Source: Leptodactylus fallax
Lineage: Eukaryota; Chordata; Amphibia; Anura; Leptodactylidae
Length of the DNA stretch: 64,000 nt
Direction of reading: 5' to 3'
Assembly: GCA_947044405.1 (NCBI GenBank)
Contig: CAMRHE010000169.1
Location: 2,356,501 to 2,420,500, forward strand
The number at the start of each line of letters is the position of its first letter. Position 1 is the stretch's first letter. The position numbers and the translations under genes were made by a program. Shown in pieces: positions 56,962-64,000 of the stretch. The notes below the pieces were generated by a model. The model saw nothing but the letters and a program-made list of their open reading frames with translations. It was not told where the DNA came from and searched no databases.

Positions 56962-57815
56962 GGGATTCTCAACTGGTGGACCACAGTCCGCCGTCAGTTG
57001 TCCAGCCCCTTGGCACTTTCATTAGGACAGCAGTCAGGAGAAACCTTCATCTACCACCCGCTGTCCCCAAGTCCCGATACTTTGCACTAGCGGCAGCAGC
57101 GATTGGTAATCATCCCTGCTGCATTCATATGTTGCACAGGCAGCAGGGATGATTGCCAATCCTTGCTGCCACTTAGTGTAAGAGGTCAGGGCTTGGGGAC
57201 AGTGGGCAGAAGATGAAAGTTCCTTCCGAACTCTGGTAATTATGTGTGGGGGCACTAATGGGCAATTATACTGTGTGTGTGTGGGGGGGGGGGGGGGCTA
57301 AGGAGCGTACCATGAGGAATCTCAGTAATGGGGCATTATACTGTGAAAAGTAATGCTCCTTAGTGCCTCCACGCACTGTATAATGCTCCTCAGTGCTCCC
57401 ACGTACCATATAATGCTCCTTAGTGCCCCCACATACAGTATAATGCTCCTTAGTGCCCCTACCCACCATATAATGCTTAGAGACCCCACGTACCATATAA
57501 TGCTCCTTCGTGTCTCCACGCACCATATAATGCTCCACGCATCATATAATGCTCCTTAGTGCCCTCACACACAATATAAAGCTCCCTAGTCGTCGTCCCC
57601 CACAATATAATGCTTCTTAGTGCCCACAGTATAATGCTCCTTAGTGTCCCCCGCACAGTATAATGCCACATTAATATATATTTTTTACAAATTTTTCTTT
57701 TTGTCTGAAAAATACCGTAAATACTGGATGTGTTCAGCTGCTGTTCAGGTCAAACCTTTATTTGATGGCGGACCCCAGTCAACAGACTTTTGCTAAAAGT
57801 AGTTGAGTACCCCTG
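56962..57815 (+). mobile_element. hAT-type element C with minisatellite
   Basis: The ends are CAGGGATTCTCAACTGGTGG and the complement of the right end CAGGGGTACTCAACTACTTT. The 8-bp flanks are CCCTAGAA (56954-56961) and CCCTTGAA (57816-57823), 7 of 8 identical. It is 854 bp with no transposase; it carries a G16-17 run near 57282-57298 and a minisatellite (57340-57668). Confidence 0.8.
57340..57668 (+). repeat. 30-bp minisatellite (about 11 units)
   Basis: The unit TATAATGCTCCTTAGTGCCC plus CCACATACAG is 30 bp with deletions in several units (19-31 bp). It aligns with the 31-bp unit of hAT elements A and B (CACAGTATTATG.CCC.TAGTG.CCCC). Frames across it on both strands are periodic artefacts. 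Confidence 0.9.
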
Positions 57816-58005
57816 CCCTTGAACAACGCTTTTCAATGCAATATTGGGCATTTGCCTCAAAAAGGGTTCACTGATTCTTTTTATTGTTCCATGGCATCCA
57901 ATCTGAAAAAATTAAGCAAATTTCCAGATAGTACTGATTAAAAATATCCTATTGTTTTTTGTTTACAGATGCTTCGCACAATTAACAAAAATAAACAAAC
58001 CCTAT

Positions 58006-58978
58006 TGTGATGATTCTGCTTAAATATGGCTATAGCTCAGATGTATTTTGATCTCTGGGGATAGTATCTCCCTTCTTACCTGCATTTACTCATAAGGTGC
58101 GCAGCTATAATCCCAGGTGTATATTGGCAATAGTGGCCAGGCTGGAACAATAGGGCTTTGTATCCATCCCAGCAGGGCTCCATTGTATTCATACACAGCC
58201 CTGAATGATCAAAGAAACATGCATTGTCCAGTCTGCACTGTAGATCAGATATGGCTGATAACATTGTATCATTCCACTTAGTCTCAGCTCTTTGCAAAGA
58301 ATCTGGACTTGAGTGCATTATTCAATCAGACTTGCTGCCGCCGATGACCTCATTCTGGGAGGTGGCATAAAGGGTATAAAAGATGAGGTAAGAGGTCTGT
58401 GGGGAGAGATTATGCTATGGAGATTTTGGGCTGAGACCATCACAGACTACAGAGTTATTACAGAGTTTTTTACAGACAGATGACCCCTGAGAGGATACTA
58501 TGATGAACCTACCACTGGGAGATTGGGCTGAGACTACAAGAGATTACTGAGAGACTATGACTGAAAGACTGTGATGAGAGCATGCAGGCGGGATTATTGT
58601 ATTAATGCCACATGCTAACAAGCCTCCACTGGTTACACACACATACCAGAGCATGTGTGAGTGTTGGACTACAGAACCACATCAAGGAGATGTGTGGTAA
58701 AGTAATTATTTCAATGTTATTCCCTTTTTATTTTTATTGTACTGTATCTTGTAACTAGTAACTGTTAATGCTTGCATACATCTGCATATCTGTTCTGAAC
58801 TGCATGTGTTAGATGTTAACACCGAACCATTTAGGGGTTAATAAATATATAAAATTTAGAAAGCTTGTCTTGTATTTATCTTGTGAACCTGACACTCACT
58901 GGCGGTGAGTGTGGTTTTTATATGAAAGAAGACTCAGGGGTGGCCACAGCAGTGTTGGCACACTGAGGATCCTTCACA
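58006..58978 (+). repeat. 5' LTR (973 bp)
   Basis: It starts TGTGATGATTCTGCTTAA and ends CCTTCACA. It contains a TATAAAAG box at 58375-58382 and AATAAA at 58840-58845, the expected promoter and polyadenylation signals. It differs from the 3' LTR at about 15 positions by eye. Confidence 0.93.
58375..58382 (+). promoter_or_regulatory. LTR TATA box
   Basis: TATAAAAG in the 5' LTR, about 370 bp from its start. The 3' LTR has AATAAAAG at the same place. Confidence 0.7.
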
Positions 58979-58979
58979 T

Positions 58980-58998
58980 TGGTGGCAGCGGTGGGATC
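58980..58998 (+). other. Primer-binding site, tRNA-Leu type
   Basis: TGGTGGCAGCGGTGGGATC begins one base after the 5' LTR. It is complementary to the 3' end of a vertebrate tRNA-Leu (…CCCACCGCTGCCACCA), recalled from tRNA sequence knowledge. It would prime minus-strand DNA synthesis. Confidence 0.8.
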
Positions 58999-59179
58999 TT
59001 AGGATAAACAGCGTGTGTTGGTGACCTTTATCACTCACATGCTGGGGATTATGGTAATCCTATGAGACAAGCTCGGTATTAAAGCAAGCATTAAGATACA
59101 GTGAAAGTTTGATACAGTGCTGTTCCCCTCCCTTACTCTTTGTATTCTATGATATCTTTTATTTGGCAAATACCAGTGG

Positions 59180-59770
59180 ATGGCTAGTGGGCTCAGAAGC
59201 AGATCTCCAGAACTGCTGAACCAGGCTTTTGGAGATCCTGAACGTATGGCTGAAATGGAGGCAGCCACAGTCATGCAGAGAATCGAGCAGAGCCCTGATT
59301 TTGGGGCTAGGCCAGGAAGTGCGGCAAGCAGCCCGGTCCCAAGGATTACTTCACCAGGAGGGACCAGTAGCCCCAGCCTTGCTGGGGGAATGGCTTCATA
59401 CTGGCAAACGGCCCTGCAGAACTTAAGCACCAGGGACCCTAACATATACCTGCACGCGTTGTACTGTTTTCAGGAAGCTGTAGAACGAGAACGGCAGGCT
59501 GATCGTGAGGCTGCTGAGCGACAGGCAGAGAGAGAGAGGAAGGCTGCTGAACGACAGGCTGCTGAGCAACAGGCCGAGAGGGAGTTTCAGCTTGAGCTCA
59601 AAAGGATGGAGCTCTCCCAGCAAGCGCAACTCCAACAACCCTTCAGAGACCCTCAAGTTGGAAGGAGAAGCCAGGCCGGAGTTCACCACAGCCGTCTGTC
59701 GTCAGGTCGGGTGAGACAAACTATGCCCCGGGTGGTCCCTCCCCTGTCCCAAGAACTCTGGGCACCCTAG
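59180..59770 (+). pseudogene. gag-like ORF, N-terminal part
   Basis: The ATG at 59180 opens a 196-codon frame after a 200-base leader. A Ser/Pro-rich start is followed by a charged coiled-coil-like stretch of Glu-Arg-Gln-Ala repeats (residues about 97-145), as found upstream of the nucleocapsid region in Gypsy-type gag proteins. The frame ends at 59770, while the following frame continues into a zinc knuckle, so a one-base frameshift near 59690-59760 probably broke it. A recognisable capsid domain is missing, suggesting an internal deletion. Not an intact structural protein. Confidence 0.7.
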
Positions 59771-61335
59771 TGACCTTCCCCAAACCCCAAGGGGAGGTGC
59801 GGTGGGGCCATGCCTGTAACCAGACAGGACATTTCAAGGAGGAGTGCCCCAACCGCCCTGAGAACTTCCCTGCTTTCCAAGCCACAGCAGGTGGCCCATC
59901 TGTGTATCTGGACTGGGGTGCAGAAAAAGGAATGAGGACTGTGGGACTATTGACTGATTTGCCTGCTAATGTACTGTTGGGAACTGATTTTGGACCTATG
60001 ATGTCCCAATATGGGGTGGGGAGCACCCCAATTTACTGTGATAAACTGTCTATGATTAATGCTGATAATGTGTCTGTCATATCTGCAGAGAGGGCCCGTA
60101 ACCCCCTCTCTGAGATACTTCCCATGGCAGTCAATGTAAATGCTAATGAGTTGCCTTCAGCTGAGAGCAGGGAAGATGCAACTGAACTTCTTGCAACCCA
60201 GCTCAGCAAAAATGTTATTGATGCTTTGTTCACCCCCGTGCTAGGAGCCAATGAGACTAAGTCTGTAGACACACCCACATCTGTGGGGGCGTCGCCCTCC
60301 CAGCTTGTTAATCTGTCTACCACAAATCTCATTGAGGCCCGGTGTGAATTAACAATTGCTAAAGAATGTACTGTCAATGTAATTGCCAATGCTTGTTGTG
60401 AAAGTGTACAGGGTAGCTCTTCTGAGTCACTGGAAGCGACTTCTACTATTTCACCCGGTGTATCCGATAAGCACCCAACTGCTGACCATGTGCCAGGTGG
60501 TCAGGTAGGCTATGTGGATCTCATGGCCGATCCAGGTGAGGGACGGACTGCCGGTAGTGCGGTGTTAGCCCGCAGCCAGAGTGCTACAAGGGTGGAGGGC
60601 GTTCCGACCCTTGAACCGTTGCCTACACCACCTGGAGTCGGTGCTGAGACCGCCATGACTAGCCTCACTCCCTTGAAGCCAGAGGAGTCCGGCCGGTATG
60701 AGACATACACGTCTCTTCTGTCCAGTTCTATTCCAGGAGTGCCCATGGCCCAAGTGCAGATGGCATGGGGTACTGGAGGTGTGATCCAAGAAGGGGGTAT
60801 GTCTAATGTATTAACTGTCAATGTATTGTGGGAGGATGGTTTGGGGAAGCATGATCTCAGTCATTTGCCCAAGGTATCACCATCACCCACCCAAGTACAG
60901 GAGGAACAGGATGTAGGTTTGGAAGTAAAGGGGGAGGTGCAGAATCCCCTAGAACTCTCCCAACTAGCGGCTAGTGTGAGAAAGACCCTGAGAGACCGCC
61001 GGGATGGGATCTCTGGAATGGTTTCCCAAGGGCCTGAGGTCATGAGTGTAAAGCTACGGGATGCCCGCACTCAGAAAGCGGACTCAGAACAGGCAGGAGG
61101 TAGCCAAGTGTACGTGGCTCAGAGCCTGGGCCTTAGAAGCGTCCCTAGTCAGACTAGAGAGCCAGAAGGGTCCGGCAGCTATGTAACATGCACCTCTCTT
61201 TTGTCTCACTCCAGCCAAGAGTTCAGAGATGCTGTCCAAGCTGACCCTAGTCTGGACATATTGAAGGCGCGTGGCGCTCAACCACCCTCGGAGTCTGACA
61301 AGGCCCGAGTTTGCTGGGATCCCGGGGGAAGGTGA
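59770..61335 (+). pseudogene. gag-pol remnant: zinc knuckle, protease tail, spacer
   Basis: The frame has no ATG at its start and is open upstream, so it is a continuation of gag. It begins with a damaged zinc knuckle (GHACNQTGHFKEEC; Gly in place of the first Cys), then a protease C-terminal motif (LPANVLLGTDFG) without the usual DTG active-site segment. A long Ser/Thr-rich spacer follows, then FRDAVQADPSLDILKA, which resembles the sequence before the integrase zinc finger of Gypsy polyproteins. Reverse transcriptase, RNase H and the integrase core are absent; the pol C-terminal tail seems to continue in another frame to about 61420. An internally deleted copy. Confidence 0.7.
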
Positions 61336-61424
61336 GGGAGCCTTGGGGCCAGAGCCTGAGAAGCTGGAGGCGGAGGTGCTTTCAGAAGAGGGGCGTAGGC
61401 CCCCACTTCCTGCAAGCCCCATCT

Positions 61425-61435
61425 AAAGGGGGAGG
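61425..61435 (+). other. Polypurine tract
   Basis: AAAGGGGGAGG lies immediately before the 3' LTR start TGTGATGATT; it primes plus-strand DNA synthesis. Confidence 0.88.
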
Positions 61436-61453
61436 TGTGATGATTCTGCTTAA

Positions 61454-63019
61454 CCCTGCTGTTCTGTTCGGTCAAAAATGACCGAATTTGAAATTTGATA
61501 TTTTTTAAAATATTCATTATGCGGTTCTGAAACTTGTGGTTCATTGACTTTTCCTCATTTGAGGGGTTCTTAGTAATAGCAGTTTTTATTGATTTATTTT
61601 TTATTTACTTTTTGCTCCACGTCTTTTTTTACACTTGTACTGTTCGGTCAAAAATGACCGATAGCCTTTTATACTAATCTCCAGCCATTTTTTTAAAAAA
61701 ATGAAGGAGTTATAATCTCATTTTGGTCTATATAGTTCATCTACTACTATTTATCAATTTGCAAAGTTACACATACATACATTTTCAAATTATGATACTG
61801 TAAATGGATTCCTTTCCAGTATAGTTATGTGCTGTTCTTATAGAAATGGTTCAATTCAGTTGTCAACCTTTCACATGGTAAATGTGAATTATTTGTCTTA
61901 GCTGGTTCCTTGTATTAGCTGGTTCTATTATCTAGTGATGACCTGAAAAGAGCACTAATAAATTCTGTCTGACAAAATGTGTTTGTTTTACTTTCGGCTG
62001 CTAAAGGGGGTGTTTTAGCTTATCAGTAGACAAGTACAATACTACTCTATACAGTTACTTCACTTTCAATACAACTTGAGAGAACATAGAGAGAGAGCAC
62101 ACATGAGACACGAATGAATTACAATGCCACAAAAGGGGCAGTTGATACTCTAGATCAACTCATAGGCACTTACACCTGTAGACGCAAAACTAATCAGTGG
62201 CCAATGGTTGTTTTTTACAACATTCTTGATGTGTCGGCGTACAATGCATTTGTGTTATGGCGTGAAATAGACCCAAATTGGAACAAAAATAAACTATATA
62301 AAAGAAGAATTTTTTTAGAGGAGTTGGGAAAATCACTGGTTAGCCCATATATTGAACAAAGAAAAGTAACACCCAGAGATGATGGGCTGCAGCCATTGTC
62401 CACAGGATCCAACAGCATGCTGAAGAAAGTGAACCAAGGGCTTCCGCTAGCACTGCGACGATACCCACGGCCTCCACCAGCAGTGCAACCAGCCTAAAAC
62501 GTAAATGATGCGCCTTCTGTCCAACATCAAGTAATCACAAATCAAATGTGATATGTTGCAAATGTGCAAAGTACTTATGCAAAAGACATGTAAATTATAT
62601 TTGTGACGAATGCAAACAGTAAATTTAGCACCTTGAACCTTATTTCACATTTTATATAGAAAAAACTAGACATTTTATTTTTTTGTTTGTTTTTTTTTTT
62701 TTATATATTTACATACAGTTTGATGTTATTAGTTATAGTTTACAGTTTTATAAAGATTTTTTTTTTTGTGCAAATGTGCAATATGCATGAATAATGCAAT
62801 AAGGCCATGTAACATTTTTTGACACAAAAAAAATAAAAATTAAGTTTTTGATTTCATTTTTCATTTGTTTATGAACAACCATGTTCACATACAGTATAAT
62901 AATGCAAAAGAAATTCAAATAAAACACTTAAATTAGTTAAAACTCCAGACTTTAATAGGCCCGGTCAAAAATGACCGGAACATTATATGTGTATAGTAGA
63001 ACCGAACAGAACAGCAGCG
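61454..63019 (+). mobile_element. piggyBac element, 1,566 bp
   Basis: TTAA duplications lie at 61450-61453 and 63020-63023. The ends are CCCTGCTGTTCTGTTCGG and the complement of the right end CGCTGCTGTTCTGTTCGG. The palindrome CGGTCAAAAATGACCG occurs near both ends (61469, 61646, 62962). It holds the C-terminal part of a piggyBac transposase. The 5' coding half is deleted. Confidence 0.92.
62114..62621 (+). pseudogene. piggyBac transposase C-terminal fragment
   Basis: The frame at 62114-62497 starts within the protein (NYNATKGAVDTLDQLI, then TYTCRRKTNQWPMVVFYN and DVSAYNAFVLW), the conserved region containing the last catalytic Asp (VDTLD) of piggyBac/PGBD-type transposases. After the stop at 62497 another frame carries the Cys-rich C-terminal domain (CAFCPTSS, CCKCAKYLCKRH, ICDECKQ, ending 62621) that binds the element ends. 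The N-terminal half with the first catalytic Asp residues is missing. A dead fragment. Confidence 0.88.
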
Positions 63020-64000
63020 TTAAATATGGCTATAACGCAGATATATTTTGATCTCTGGGGATAGTATCTCCCTTCTTACCTGCGTTTACTCATAAGGTGC
63101 GCAGCTATAATCCCAGGTGTATATTGGCAATAGTGGCCAGGCTGGAACAATAGGGCTTTGTATCCATCCCAGCAGGGCTCCATTGTATTCATACACAGCC
63201 CTGAATGATCAAAGAAACATGCATTGTCCAGTCTGCACTGTAGATCAGATATGGCTGATAACATTGTATCATTCCACTTGGTCTCAGGTCTTTGCAAAGA
63301 ATCTGGACTTGAGTGCATTATTCAATCAGACTTGCTGCCGCCGATGACCTCATTCTGGGAGGTGGCATAAAGGGAATAAAAGATGAGGTAAGAGGTCTGT
63401 GGGGAGAGATTATGCTATGGAGATTTTGGGCTGAGACCATCACAGACTACAGAGTTATTACAGAGTTTTTTACAGACAGATGACCCCTGAGAGGATACTA
63501 TGATGAACCTACCACTGGGAGATTGGGCTGAGACTACAAGAGATTACTGAGAGACTATGACTGAAAGACTGTGATGAGAGCATGCAGGCGGGATTATTGT
63601 ATTAATGCCACATGCTAACAAGCCTCCACTGGTTACACACACATACCAGAGCATGTGTGAGTGTTGGACTACAGAACCACATCAAGGAGATGTGTGGTAA
63701 AGTAATTATTTCAATGTTATTCCCTTTTTGTTTTTATTGTACTGTATCTTGTAACTAGAAACTGTTAATGCTTGCATACATCTGCATATCTGTTCTGAAC
63801 TGCATGTGTTAGATGTTAATACCGACCCATTTAGGGGTTAATAAATATATAAAATTTAGAAAGCTTGTCTTGTATTTATCTTGTGAACCCGACACTCACT
63901 GGCGGTGAGTGTGGTTTTTATATGAAAGAAGACTCAGGGGTGGCCACAGCGGTGTTGGCGCACTGAGGATCTTTCACACCTGTGCACTCTGATTCTACAC

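Larger units (their letters stand above)
58006..63978 (+). mobile_element. LTR retrotransposon (Ty3/Gypsy-like), non-autonomous
   Basis: It comprises a 5' LTR 58006-58978, primer-binding site, gag remnants, a polypurine tract and a 3' LTR 61436-63978 (split by a piggyBac element). Both LTRs are 973 bp after removing the insertion. Flanks are CCTAT (58001-58005) and CCTGT (63979-63983), a 5-bp duplication with one mismatch. No reverse transcriptase, RNase H or integrase core is present, so the copy depended on relatives. The 57816-58005 stretch before it shows nothing. Confidence 0.9.
61436..63978 (+). repeat. 3' LTR, split by a piggyBac element
   Basis: The first 14 bases (TGTGATGATTCTGC) precede the TTAA target; the LTR continues from 63024 (ATATGGC) to CTTTCACA at 63978. 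Removal of the insertion and one TTAA gives exactly 973 bp, equal to the 5' LTR. The minus frames at 58076-58318 and 63076-63318 are the same spurious LTR frame. Confidence 0.93.

Noticed and set aside
58076..58318. 80-codon minus frame present twice (also 63076-63318)
   Set aside because: Both copies are the same position in the two LTRs; conservation is due to recent LTR identity, not coding.

Overview
This window reads as non-coding, transposon-saturated DNA from a vertebrate, most likely an anuran amphibian and plausibly a neobatrachian frog. The basis is the combination of many Tc1/mariner families, a Tx1/L1-type LINE, a Penelope-like element with hammerhead-ribozyme motifs, hAT elements with 8-bp target duplications, a piggyBac element, LTR retroelements and palindromic TTAA-flanked MITEs. 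The species call is inference. I found no host gene, exon series, tRNA or rRNA. Almost every long reading frame belongs to a mobile element, is the shadow of a palindrome, or reads through a minisatellite.

Layout. 1-4.2 kb: a fold-back element, an unclassified repeat, and a TTAA-flanked MITE that contains both a Harbinger-type MITE and a Tc1 element. 4.7-5.05 kb: a minus-strand repeat with a complete hammerhead core. 6.3-16.1 kb: LINE territory. A minus-strand relic is followed by a nearly intact plus-strand Tx1-like LINE (ORF2 8354-12164, one frameshift in a C9 run), a low-complexity junction, and a minus-strand LINE split by a hammerhead-bearing repeat. 16.9-19.5 kb: a Tc1 whose otherwise open transposase is split by a 1,123-bp solo LTR. 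21.1-22.0 kb: a Penelope-like 3' end (GIY-YIG plus C-terminal motif) with a degenerate hammerhead downstream. 24.2-25.4 kb: a hAT element carrying a 31-bp minisatellite. 28.3-30.0 kb: a Tc1 with an intact 340-residue transposase and long, nearly identical terminal repeats. 32.9-36.0 kb: a broken CR1/L2/Rex1-type LINE. 37.4-38.9 kb: a dead minus-strand Tc1. 41.4-44.6 kb: a solo LTR split by a 2.55-kb hAT that also carries the minisatellite. 46.6-49.9 kb: a three-level nest (solo LTR in Tc1 in older Tc1). 51.6-53.2 kb: another broken Tc1. 53.3-57.8 kb: MITEs, LTR-like DNA, a fourth hammerhead-like site and a third minisatellite-bearing hAT. 58.0-63.98 kb: an LTR retrotransposon with 973-bp LTRs (about 98.5% identical by eye), a tRNA-Leu-type primer site, gag remnants and no pol core, whose 3' LTR is split by a piggyBac element.

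The elements do not form a cellular pathway. Their nesting gives a relative order of insertion, and exact target duplications (TA, TTAA, TTA, TATC, CAGGC, GCTGA and several 8-mers) fix most boundaries. The most unusual signals are the recurrent hammerhead-type motifs tied to Penelope-like sequence, and the homologous 30-31 bp minisatellite found inside three different hAT-type elements.
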